From C7867-002 sp964646515 (GTDB lineage: Bacteria; Patescibacteriota; Minisyncoccia; Phycocordibacterales; PALSA-1337): a stretch of DNA of 33,787 nt. The stretch is taken from contig CAZYES010000009.1 in the NCBI GenBank assembly GCA_964646515.1, forward strand, positions 1 to 33,787. The letters are read 5' to 3'. The notes under the pieces are model-generated. The model was given only the letters and a program-made list of their open reading frames with translations, was not told the DNA's origin and ran no database searches. The position numbers were made by a program, and so were the translations under genes. Shown piece by piece: positions 26,524 to 33,787 of the stretch. Position 1 is the first letter of the stretch; the number at the start of each line of letters is the position of its first letter.

Positions 26524-26718
26524 ATGTTTTCTCAAAATATTAAAGCCATGAATATCACTTGTATATGCCCGGAGTGTAAAAATATTATCGATCTTTCGAA
26601 TTATCCGAATATCGCTCCCGGTATGGTCATAGAATGCAACCATTGCGGAATGACACTTTTGGTCAAAGAGATCAAAGATGGAGAAGTCAAGACCGAGGTT
26701 GTCGATGAAGGCAAGTAA
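26524..26718 (+). CDS. LysW-like zinc-ribbon protein
   Basis: 64 residues from ATG 26524, 7 nt after TATTAT, or 56 residues from ATG 26548. The core CICPECKNIIDLSNYPNIA...IECNHCGMTLLV has two CxxC pairs around a short acidic linker, the pattern of LysW-type carrier proteins and small zinc ribbons. True LysW ends in a conserved Glu that carries the lysine or arginine precursor; this one ends EVVDEGK, so carrier function is doubtful. No other lysine-biosynthesis gene is nearby. Its last 32 nt overlap the 3' end of the Mur ligase gene on the opposite strand. Confidence 0.7.
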   Translation: MFSQNIKAMNITCICPECKNIIDLSNYPNIAPGMVIECNHCGMTLLVKEIKDGEVKTEVVDEGK

Positions 26719-28201
26719 TAGTTTCTTCGATCATGCCCCGAAAGCCATGTGACCCTAGAAAAGCAATTACATCTCCTTTTTTGGCATTCGATACCAAAAA
26801 TTCAACCAGCTTGGCATCATCGTCGATATAGTTGACCGTGTCGTGCGTTTTTTTGATGATTGAAGCGAGTTCGTCTCCTTCCATTGGCTGTGTTTTTTCA
26901 CCGGCAGCCACTTTGAGTTTTGTGAGATGAGGAATGATTACCATATCTGCGTCTCTGAATGCATAATCATATTTTTGCGCTGATTCTACAGTACGGCCAC
27001 CACTATTTGGCTCAAAGATAGCAATGATTTTGCCCGAGTATATTGATTTTAATGTTTGCAATACAGACCGAGCTTTTTCTGGTGAATGAGCTATGTCGTC
27101 GATAACTGTTATATCCAAAGATTTGCTGTCGTCTTTTTGGCTGGCCGTATCGGATCTTTTTTCCATTCTTCTTTTTAATCCCTTGAATGAGGAGATGGCT
27201 TTGATTATGATGGCTGGCGCGACTCCGAGCTGATGAGCCATGGCGAAACATCCTGTAATATTTTCAGACTGGTAGAGGCCTATCATCGGAGAATATATCC
27301 CAAAATCAATCCCATTATGACGGATTACCAGATCTAGGCCATCTTTTGTTTGATTGACGTTTTTGTATCCGTAAAATTGTCCGGTGTTTTGTTTTTGACT
27401 TGATCTTGATGGGTTTTCACGCCCGTATAAAATTGTCTTGCCTTTATAGTTATCGATCGTCTTGGAGACACCATTTTGATCTATGCAAGCGACGACAAAC
27501 CCATCATTGTCGGTAGATGTTATGAGTTTTTTGAAGGTCGAAAAATAGGATTCTTCTGTGGGATACAGGTCTGCATGGTCCCAAGATACAGCCGTTATGA
27601 GAAGGTGAGTGGGCTTATAGTAGAAAAACTTGGCTGTTTTGTCTACGGGAGAGCTTTTGTACTCATCACCCTCAAAAACACTCCAGTCGCTATCAGTCAA
27701 TTTGGCGGATGACTCGTGGGACAAAGAGATTCCGCCAAACATATAAGTCGGATCGAAATTGGCGTAGTCCAATATAAAAGAGAGAAGTGCCGATGAGGAG
27801 GTTTTCCCCCAAGTGCCAACACAGACTATAGAGTTTTTCTTGGCAAAATATTTGCCGATGGCTTCGGCAAAAGAGTACGTGGGTATTCCATGCTTCTTTG
27901 CGTATTCAGTTTCGGGGTTTTTGGTTCCCGAGGCTGTGCCCACGATGACGATATCTTCACCGGTTGTGGCAAAAGTACCCAAATTTTGGTCTGTATATTG
28001 GATACCGCCAAACATTTTTTCTGGATGCCAGCCAGCGTAAAAGGGTATTCCGTGTTTTTCTAGTTCTGTAGATACAGGAGGAAAGAATCCTTTGTCACTG
28101 CCAGTGGTTGCTATACCTTTTTCATGAAAAGCGATTGCCAAAGCACTGGTGGCAACGCCACAAATACCCGTGACGTGGACTCTTTTTGGTAATTTGGACA
28201 T
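26687..28201 (-). CDS. Mur ligase of the MurC/Mpl type
   Basis: 504 residues with all Mur-ligase landmarks: an N-terminal nucleotide fold (RVHVTGICGVATSAL), GTWGKTSSS P-loop (129-137), FEGDEYKSS (176-184), SWDHADLYPT (206-215), and a C-terminal DDIAHSPEKA and IFEPNSGGRT. The EGDEY, WDHADLYPT and FEPNS motifs point to Mpl (the tripeptide-recycling ligase) more than MurC, but CPR enzymes of this type may serve as the MurC step. On the minus strand TACAAT ends 6 nt before the ATG, giving a leaderless message. The final residues (TCLHRQPRS) are encoded antisense to the LysW-like gene. Confidence 0.88.
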   Translation of the reverse strand: MSKLPKRVHVTGICGVATSALAIAFHEKGIATTGSDKGFFPPVSTELEKHGIPFYAGWHPEKMFGGIQYTDQNLGTFATTGEDIVIVGTASGTKNPETEYAKKHGIPTYSFAEAIGKYFAKKNSIVCVGTWGKTSSSALLSFILDYANFDPTYMFGGISLSHESSAKLTDSDWSVFEGDEYKSSPVDKTAKFFYYKPTHLLITAVSWDHADLYPTEESYFSTFKKLITSTDNDGFVVACIDQNGVSKTIDNYKGKTILYGRENPSRSSQKQNTGQFYGYKNVNQTKDGLDLVIRHNGIDFGIYSPMIGLYQSENITGCFAMAHQLGVAPAIIIKAISSFKGLKRRMEKRSDTASQKDDSKSLDITVIDDIAHSPEKARSVLQTLKSIYSGKIIAIFEPNSGGRTVESAQKYDYAFRDADMVIIPHLTKLKVAAGEKTQPMEGDELASIIKKTHDTVNYIDDDAKLVEFLVSNAKKGDVIAFLGSHGFRGMIEETITCLHRQPRS

Positions 28202-28323
28202 AGATGTATTGTATCAGAAGACATGGTCAAATTCACATTTCTTGTATGGACTATGGGTATTATGACCAAAATTTGACTCACCCCATATTTTGCACTATTC
28301 GTAAATTATAGTACAATGTGGGT

Positions 28324-28404
28324 ATGTTTAACTCAAAAAAAGTTCGAGTTGCTGTCATTGTTGTTTTATTAGTAATCGCGGTGATTTTGTATTTTGTAGT
28401 TTAA
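28324..28404 (+). CDS. 26-residue single-helix membrane peptide
   Basis: MFNSKKVRVAVIVVLLVIAV plus ILYFVV: three basic residues, then a membrane helix reaching the end. It has a complete promoter: TTGCAC (28290-28295), 16 nt, TACAAT (28312-28317), 6 nt, ATG, the same spacing as the murD-like gene. That arrangement, not its length, is why I call it. It is 22 nt upstream of the Excalibur gene and may be the first gene of that transcript. Confidence 0.5.
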   Translation: MFNSKKVRVAVIVVLLVIAVILYFVV

Positions 28405-28426
28405 CCAGAGTTAACTAATAGAAAAT

Positions 28427-28813
28427 ATGCAAGAAGAAATGAAAGATATTCTAAATAAAGCCACGGACTATAGTGGCTCGAAGAAACGAAAATTCGGCAA
28501 GGGTATTTTGGGTGTTGTCATTGTTATTTTATTGGGCGCCCTTGGTCTCGAGCTATCGAACAACGATTTTAATCTAGGCAAGTTGTTTTCGGATTCGTCA
28601 TTATCTGAATCAAAGGTGATGCGAGATATCAATGGCAATGTAGTTACGGATGGCACTGGGAAATCTGCAGACCAATATAATTGTAGTGATTTCTCTACGC
28701 AAAGTCAGGCTCAGAAGTTTTTTGCGAATGCGGGTGGCCCGAGTAAAGATCTTAATGGTCTAGATGGCGACAACGATGGCCAAGCTTGCGAAGATTTACC
28801 AGTTAATAATTAA
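28427..28813 (+). CDS. Membrane-anchored Excalibur-domain protein
   Basis: 128 residues: basic cytoplasmic N-terminus (about 1-25), one membrane helix (26-44), a linker, and a C-terminal Excalibur calcium-binding domain (about 84-124) with YNCSDFSTQSQAQKFF and DLNGLDGDNDGQACEDLP. The two cysteines (86 and 121) and the D-x-N-x-D cluster are characteristic. Such domains occur on extracellular proteins, often with nucleases, and bind calcium. No nuclease domain is attached here. It probably acts outside the membrane; partner unknown. Confidence 0.85.
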   Translation: MQEEMKDILNKATDYSGSKKRKFGKGILGVVIVILLGALGLELSNNDFNLGKLFSDSSLSESKVMRDINGNVVTDGTGKSADQYNCSDFSTQSQAQKFFANAGGPSKDLNGLDGDNDGQACEDLPVNN

Positions 28814-28830
28814 TACTTAATATACTTACT

Positions 28831-28929
28831 ATGGCAAAAAGAATGGCAGTAAATACCAAAAACAAGACGTCCCGTTCGAGGAAAACCAAAAAACGCTTAG
28901 CAGCAAAGCATGCTAGATATTACAAATAG
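28831..28929 (+). CDS. 32-residue highly basic peptide
   Basis: MAKRMAVNTKNKTSRSRKTK and twelve more residues (KRLAAKHARYYK): 13 Lys/Arg, no acidic residue. Composition is like very small ribosomal proteins or RNA-binding peptides, but I do not recognise a specific one. It starts 17 nt after the Excalibur stop, with TAATAT/TATACT sequences 4-8 nt before the ATG, consistent with its own near-leaderless promoter. Confidence 0.5.
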   Translation: MAKRMAVNTKNKTSRSRKTKKRLAAKHARYYK

Positions 28930-29050
28930 GATTGTTTGTAGATAGCTATGTGAGAAAAATCTGATTGGGTTCAGACACATATAACGTATATCGATCAAGT
29001 CTTTTGTTTTCCGTGATTTGTGCTAACATATTCTCATAAGTCCTGCCCTC

Positions 29051-29125
29051 GCAATCGATTGTCGATTGCTTGAATTAACGCCTACAACATTATTGGCGTT
29101 ATTTTGATATTACCCGCGTAATATC
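29051..29125 (+). promoter_or_regulatory. Three consecutive hairpins upstream of the PLD nuclease
   Basis: In the 206-nt gap: GCAATCGA/TCGATTGC (29051-29058 with 29062-29069), AACGCC/GGCGTT (29077-29082 with 29095-29100, followed by a short T-run, possibly a terminator), and a perfect GATATTAC-CCGC-GTAATATC (29106-29125) touching the candidate -10 TATAAA at 29126. The last one has the position of an operator. Confidence 0.5.
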
Positions 29126-29135
29126 TATAAAATTT

Positions 29136-29717
29136 ATGATTCAAAAGATCCGTTCTCTATGTGAAGACATTTTTTGTCATGTATATAAGAAGATCAAACC
29201 ACGTTATATTGCTGAAGTGAGCGTTTGCCTATGTCTTGCGTTATCGATCGTTATCGTTGGTGGATTTTATATCGATTCCCAATCCAAAGTCATATATTCT
29301 CTTGATAAGAGAAATATCAACAAAGAAATAATCCACCTTATCAACGATGCAGACAAGTATATATATTTTGCTATCTATTATTTTACCAAAGCTGATATAG
29401 CCGATGCTCTTGTGCGCGCCAAAGATCGTGGTGTCGTCGTATGGGGTATTACCGATCGCGAAGCTAGTACCCAAAGTAACAAAAATATCGTTGAGAAATT
29501 GCGTTCCCACGGTATTACGGTTGAAACACAGAAACATTATGATGGCATTATGCACATCAAAGCGATCGTGACTGACAAGGCCTATGCTTCTGGGAGTTAC
29601 AATTGGACAGTTGCCGCCACCGAAGCCAATGATGAAGTCTTGGAGGTTGGCACCAACGAACATAAACGCAAAGAGTATTTGGCGATTGTAAAGAAGGTTT
29701 TAATAGCTAACCAGTAA
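29136..29717 (+). CDS. Membrane-anchored phospholipase D-like nuclease
   Basis: 193 residues: a cytoplasmic basic N-terminus, a membrane helix at about 28-46, and one PLD/Nuc domain with a single HKD motif, HIKAIVTD (His140, Lys142, Asp147) followed by ASGSYNWTVAATEANDE, where Ser, Asn and Glu complete the active-site pattern. Nuc-type enzymes work as dimers and cut DNA or RNA without metal; some are involved in DNA uptake or degradation at the cell surface. ATG 29136 is preceded by AT-rich promoter-like sequence. The OB-fold gene follows after 6 nt. Confidence 0.88.
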   Translation: MIQKIRSLCEDIFCHVYKKIKPRYIAEVSVCLCLALSIVIVGGFYIDSQSKVIYSLDKRNINKEIIHLINDADKYIYFAIYYFTKADIADALVRAKDRGVVVWGITDREASTQSNKNIVEKLRSHGITVETQKHYDGIMHIKAIVTDKAYASGSYNWTVAATEANDEVLEVGTNEHKRKEYLAIVKKVLIANQ

Positions 29718-29723
29718 AATGAT

Positions 29724-30170
29724 ATGAATCCATTCTATATTTACAGTAGGACAAAAAAATACCTGTGGGCCATTGCGGTTGGTATTATTTTGGCTGTGGT
29801 TATTTCAATCGTGTTATTCTTGCCAGAAAAAGGAGAACAAGTTATTTCTCCTGGTGCGAATACCGGAACCTCGATCGATTCTGATGTTGTGTATGAATAC
29901 GATTATACTGAAGCGCCGAATCATATTGGCGAGCGTGCCAAGGTGAAGGGGAAAGTTATCAGAGTCTTTACTTCAAAAAGCGGGGTAACATTTTTCGATT
30001 TTTGCCAAAATTTTGATTCTTGTCCCTTCTCTGCGGTTATTTTTGCTTCTGATCTGGATAAATTCTCGGATCTAACGCAATATGAGAGGGCCGTCTCGAT
30101 ATCGGGGGTGATAAAGGCATATCAGGGCAAAGCGGAGATAATCTTGAATAGTCCAGAGCAGATTGAATGA
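29724..30170 (+). CDS. Membrane-anchored OB-fold protein
   Basis: 148 residues: membrane helix at about 12-34, a low-complexity linker, and a C-terminal OB-fold (about 60-147) with HIGERAKVKGKVIRVF, FFDFCQNFDSCPFSAVIF and AVSISGVIKAYQGKAEI, similar to the nucleic-acid-binding OB domains often found next to nucleases. The cysteine pair (C-x5-C) may form a disulfide outside the cell. Genes 6 nt apart and shared topology suggest it presents or holds the nucleic acid substrate for the PLD nuclease. Confidence 0.75.
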   Translation: MNPFYIYSRTKKYLWAIAVGIILAVVISIVLFLPEKGEQVISPGANTGTSIDSDVVYEYDYTEAPNHIGERAKVKGKVIRVFTSKSGVTFFDFCQNFDSCPFSAVIFASDLDKFSDLTQYERAVSISGVIKAYQGKAEIILNSPEQIE

Positions 30171-30213
30171 TCGATTTTTCGATCATATTTTTGGAGCCTG
30201 AGCCAAGAGCTCA

Positions 30214-32235
30214 TTATATTGTCAATATCACTGGTATCACCATCGGTCTTTTGGCTGTCCTTTGTAGCAAGAATTTACTGACCGCGTCGGTGATATTTTC
30301 TTTGACGAAATCTATATTGATCGGGTTTTGACCTCGGGTTGATCTCTCGACAGTATCTTTGATGATCAAACGGACTTCATGTAGCAACTCTTGCGATTCG
30401 CGTAGATAGACGAAACCACGAGAAATGATATCTGGAGATTTTTTTAGTTTACCATTGGAAACATTAATAATGCCAAAAACGATAAAGATGCCATCCTGGG
30501 CCAGCATTTGACGATCTCGAATGACCACATCCTGTACATCGCCAACAGAGAAACCGTCGACCAGAACCAATCCTGAAGGGGCTTTTTCTTTGAGTTTGGT
30601 CAATTTTGTTCCACTTTTTTGGATCTCAATGATAGAACTGTTATCTGGTATAACTACGTCTTCTTCTTTCAGACCATTTGCTTCTTTGGCAATATCCGCA
30701 TGTACACGTAGCATATAGTGGTAACCGTGTACGGGCATGAAGAACTTGGGACGAATTGCCTTGTGTATCCAGGCTGTCTCGTCACGATTGGCGTGTCCAG
30801 ACGAATGTACATCGGCAATACGATAGTGAATAATCTTGGCGCCTTGGCGCGAGAGGTTGTCTTTGAGTTTCTGCACAGCACGTTCATTGCCGGGAATGAC
30901 CGAAGAAGAGAGCATGATAGTGTCTCTGGGAGTGATCCGAATCTTGGCATGAGATTTGTTGGACATGCGCATCATGGCGGCAAATTCATCACCTTGGGCG
31001 CCAGTAGCTAGGATAATGATACGTTCTGGTGGGTAGTTATCGATTTCATCAGCAGAAATCATCGTTTCTTTTTTTGCTTTTAAGAGACCAAGATGCTTAC
31101 AAATTTCTATATTTGTTTTCATACTTCTGCCTTCGACCACTACTTTTTTGCCGTATTTCTCGGCAAAATCTATTATTTTTAAGAGTCTTTCGAGAAGAGA
31201 CGAAAATGTGGCAATAATCAACCGACCTTGTACATTCTTGATAATTTCTTCTATGTTTTTATGCACAGTTTTTTCTGGAATGGAAAAACCGGGATTTTCC
31301 ACATTGGTAGAATCTGCCATGAGCATTAGAACCTTGCTAGCGGACGGATCTTTGAAAGCCCGGTCAAATTCGGCCACTTCTTCCTCGGTTGGTACACCAT
31401 TTACGTGGTCTAGCTTGAGGTCGCCAGTATGCACGATCGAACCATATGGCGTTTCTATGATTACTCCCATGGCATCAGGGATGGTATGAGTCACGGCGAA
31501 GAATTTGACTTTTAATTTACCAATGGTGACAGTTTCGTTTTTTTCCACGACTTTAATATTCAATTTTGGCACATGAGGAAATTCTTCTTGTCTTTTTTCT
31601 ATCATGACTGAGGTGAGCATACGCGTATATATAACCGGATTACCTATACGTGGCATAACGTAGGGAATACCACCGATATGGTCAAGGTGACCGTGGGTAA
31701 TGAGTATGGCGCGAATTTTGCCCTGCCTTTCTTCTAGGTATTTTGTGTTTGGTAGGATGTAGTCAATTCCGGGAGTATTTTCATCTTTAAATTGGAAACC
31801 AATATCTATGACTATGATATCTTCACCAAACTCAACGGCGGTCATATTACGGCCAATCTCTTCTACGCCACCGAGTGGTATGATGCGGATCGAGTCGGGC
31901 GCTAGATTTGGGATGATATCGTCTGTTCTATTTTGTGAAGATATTCCACGAAGCCCTCTTCTCCTCATCGTTGGCGCATTTCTAGATTCTTTGCGGACGA
32001 CATTCATACGCGCGCCGGCAATATGTTTCAATGCCTCTGGGTGTTTGCGCGCTCCTTTGCCAAGCACGATACGGTGACCATTGCTACTCGGCTGGCTGTT
32101 TGTTTGGATTTGATGGCCTGTGGTACTGTCGTTTCGTAAGATACGAGTCTGAAGTTGTCGAAAACGCCTAGGTTGATTTTGGTTTTTGTTTTGCCAACCG
32201 GCAGATGATTGTTTGTTTTGTTTTTTATTTTCCAT
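30214..32235 (-). CDS. rnj: Ribonuclease J
   Basis: Metallo-beta-lactamase/beta-CASP ribonuclease for mRNA decay and RNA maturation, combining endonuclease and 5'-3' exonuclease action. 673 residues. The zinc motif HGHLDHIGG is at 181-189, HTGDLKLD near 270, and beta-CASP motifs follow (VEGRSMKTN, GHANRDE, PVHGYHYML). An N-terminal extension of about 110 residues, basic and low in complexity (Gln/Asn/Arg-rich), is not part of the enzyme core and probably binds RNA. It is divergent from nothing upstream within about 100 nt; TAAAGGATTATT before the ATG is a partial Shine-Dalgarno match. With leaderless messages common here, 5'-end-directed decay may be important. Confidence 0.95.
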   Translation of the reverse strand: MENKKQNKQSSAGWQNKNQNQPRRFRQLQTRILRNDSTTGHQIQTNSQPSSNGHRIVLGKGARKHPEALKHIAGARMNVVRKESRNAPTMRRRGLRGISSQNRTDDIIPNLAPDSIRIIPLGGVEEIGRNMTAVEFGEDIIVIDIGFQFKDENTPGIDYILPNTKYLEERQGKIRAILITHGHLDHIGGIPYVMPRIGNPVIYTRMLTSVMIEKRQEEFPHVPKLNIKVVEKNETVTIGKLKVKFFAVTHTIPDAMGVIIETPYGSIVHTGDLKLDHVNGVPTEEEVAEFDRAFKDPSASKVLMLMADSTNVENPGFSIPEKTVHKNIEEIIKNVQGRLIIATFSSLLERLLKIIDFAEKYGKKVVVEGRSMKTNIEICKHLGLLKAKKETMISADEIDNYPPERIIILATGAQGDEFAAMMRMSNKSHAKIRITPRDTIMLSSSVIPGNERAVQKLKDNLSRQGAKIIHYRIADVHSSGHANRDETAWIHKAIRPKFFMPVHGYHYMLRVHADIAKEANGLKEEDVVIPDNSSIIEIQKSGTKLTKLKEKAPSGLVLVDGFSVGDVQDVVIRDRQMLAQDGIFIVFGIINVSNGKLKKSPDIISRGFVYLRESQELLHEVRLIIKDTVERSTRGQNPINIDFVKENITDAVSKFLLQRTAKRPMVIPVILTI

Positions 32236-32337
32236 AATAATCCTTTATCAACGTGTGAATGTAGGTTGAAGTTAATTTGTTGTTGTTAATAATTATCAAA
32301 TGCTCACACTTGACCTGTGTGAATGGCGATATGGCGG

Positions 32338-33787
32338 TCAGTCCCTGGAGAATATTTTCCATACTTTTTCCGTCGCTATGTACCAAGTTTCTATGGAGTT
32401 CCATCTATCTGAAGCTACTGAGATTGTTCCCAAGGAGATGTTCTTCAGAGTTTTTGGCACTGCGTAGATAAAATCTGGTGTATAAAGAAATATGGCGGGA
32501 ACATCATCTTCAATCGATTTTTTGAGTTCGATATATTTTAGGCTACGTGATTTTATATCATCTGTTGTACGAATTTCTTCTAGTAATCTGTCTACTTTGC
32601 TATTTGCGTACATGGCCACATTAAGGCCAGGTGGATTTCTTTGTGAAGAGTGCCAAAAGGCGTATAGGTCCCTGTCCTTGCCGATAAATTCACCGAAGAG
32701 TAAAGCATCGTATTTCCTGGTGCGAATAATATTTTGGTATAGATCGCTGGTTCCGAAGACTTTTACATTGACCTCAGCTCCCAGTTTTTTCCAACTGTTT
32801 TTTACTATCTCTGCGGCTTGTTTCAAATCTTCCGTGTCGGCGGTGTAAATATCAAATGACAGGGTAGTAGCAGTCTTGTTTTTGCTCATTGTTTTCTCAT
32901 ATATGCCTGTCGTAGTGTTTTTCTTCCAACCATTTTTTTCCAGTAGTGTTTGCGCGCCCACGACGTCAGCTTTCATTATCTTGTCTGTGGTTGGATTGGC
33001 TTCAATTGGCAATGGGCTATGTATAGGTGATCCATATCCCAAAAGGGCAGTCTCGACTATAGTGTTACGATCTATGGACATATCCAATGCTAGGCGAACA
33101 TTTTTGTCCGATAAGGCAATGTTTTGATTTTGATTGAAAAATATTCCAAAAATTCTGGGTAGAGGCGAACTAACGATAGAATAATTTTGTGCAGAATTGT
33201 TCGCGAGATTGTGGGCATTGATCGGAGAAATAGAAGGCAAACTATCTATTGTGCCAGAATCTAGGGCATCTAAAGCTTTTTCTTCGTCGGCGAAGAAAAT
33301 AAAAGTGATATTGCTCAAATATGGCATTGTTCCGTAATATTTATTCCAAGTAGCGAGACTATGTTTCGTAGGGATGCCACCTTTGTCGTATGAAATTGAA
33401 GACACTTTGTAAGGACCTGTACCAATAGGTTCTATGTTGTATTTACTGAGGACGAATTGGTCGTTGGTCATATCTCCCCATATGTGTTTGGGAATTATGC
33501 CGATTGTTGTATTGGACAGAAATGGTGAGTATGGTTGTTTCAAGATGAAGCTTATTTCAGAAGGTGATATTACCTGAGCATCAATATTGGCCCAATCGGC
33601 GCGATGGGAGCTCTTCATGCTAGGGTCTTGTATCTTTTTTATTGTGAAGGCAATATCGTCAGCAGTCAATCGTGTGCCATCGTGAAAATAGACGTCAGGT
33701 TTTAGTGTAAATGAATAGGTAAGTCCGTCTTTTGATATACTGAACTCTTTTGCAATATCGGGCACAATCTCGCCGTTTTCGTATTTT
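32338..33787 (-). CDS. Oligopeptide-type ABC transporter substrate-binding protein, 5' end cut
   Basis: The frame runs off the window end; codons upstream of the first GTG still fit the family (KYENGEIVPDIAKEF), so the N-terminus with its signal peptide is outside. The visible 482 residues are a family 5 (SBP_bac_5, DppA/OppA-like) periplasmic or lipoprotein binding domain: DGLTYSFTLKPDVYFHDGTRLTADD, IGTGPYKVSS, and RLALDMSIDRNTIVETALLGYG are the expected conserved blocks. It would capture peptides for an ABC importer; the permease genes are not in this window. Short C-terminus, no extra domain. Confidence 0.93.
   Translation of the reverse strand, partial: KYENGEIVPDIAKEFSISKDGLTYSFTLKPDVYFHDGTRLTADDIAFTIKKIQDPSMKSSHRADWANIDAQVISPSEISFILKQPYSPFLSNTTIGIIPKHIWGDMTNDQFVLSKYNIEPIGTGPYKVSSISYDKGGIPTKHSLATWNKYYGTMPYLSNITFIFFADEEKALDALDSGTIDSLPSISPINAHNLANNSAQNYSIVSSPLPRIFGIFFNQNQNIALSDKNVRLALDMSIDRNTIVETALLGYGSPIHSPLPIEANPTTDKIMKADVVGAQTLLEKNGWKKNTTTGIYEKTMSKNKTATTLSFDIYTADTEDLKQAAEIVKNSWKKLGAEVNVKVFGTSDLYQNIIRTRKYDALLFGEFIGKDRDLYAFWHSSQRNPPGLNVAMYANSKVDRLLEEIRTTDDIKSRSLKYIELKKSIEDDVPAIFLYTPDFIYAVPKTLKNISLGTISVASDRWNSIETWYIATEKVWKIFSRD

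Overview
The window looks like chromosome from a small, AT-leaning member of the Patescibacteria (Candidate Phyla Radiation), most likely a Parcubacteria relative. Evidence: a 16S rRNA gene with CPR-style core substitutions and a large expansion, SecD/SecF of about 450 and 310 residues, a DUF5671 membrane protein, RNase J, Mur-ligase paralogues, and surface proteins with the GYAWS..GWI repeats often seen in this group. This is inference from sequence features; no search could be run.

Layout. (i) 1-4610: a surface protein cut by the window edge, a small membrane protein, and secD-secF. (ii) 4611-6804: a solitary 16S rRNA gene with its own promoter region, a flanking processing stem and a terminator; no 23S or 5S follows. 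The 16S 3' tail shows no CCUCC anti-Shine-Dalgarno sequence. (iii) 6805-7969: two small genes, a decayed tRNA-Leu, a partial tRNA-Ile copy and an intact tRNA-Ile(GAU). (iv) 7970-19863: an island of about 11.9 kb starting at the 3' end of tRNA-Ile. It carries a large serine recombinase, an HUH rolling-circle Rep, a 300-bp GC-rich imperfect palindrome, a RelE-type toxin-antitoxin pair, a BRO-N gene and three secreted or membrane cargo blocks. Each cargo block is preceded by repeat A and followed by repeat B, whose end matches the tRNA-Ile 3' end. I read this as three tandemly accreted elements sharing one attachment specificity. (v) 19873-33787: housekeeping genes, namely a methyltransferase, a DUF5671 protein, pyruvate kinase, a RadC-family protein, MurD-like and Mpl/MurC-like ligases, a PLP enzyme, a LysW-like zinc ribbon, small membrane and basic peptides, an Excalibur protein, a PLD nuclease with an OB-fold partner, RNase J, and an oligopeptide-binding protein cut by the window end.

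Two themes stand out. First, translation: the 16S tail lacks an anti-SD, and at least eleven genes have a -10 hexamer ending 6-9 nt before the start codon, so their mRNAs should be leaderless or nearly so. Second, the tRNA-anchored array of repeat-bounded cargo blocks, in which only the first block encodes a recombinase and a replication initiator, so the other two could be moved only in trans.
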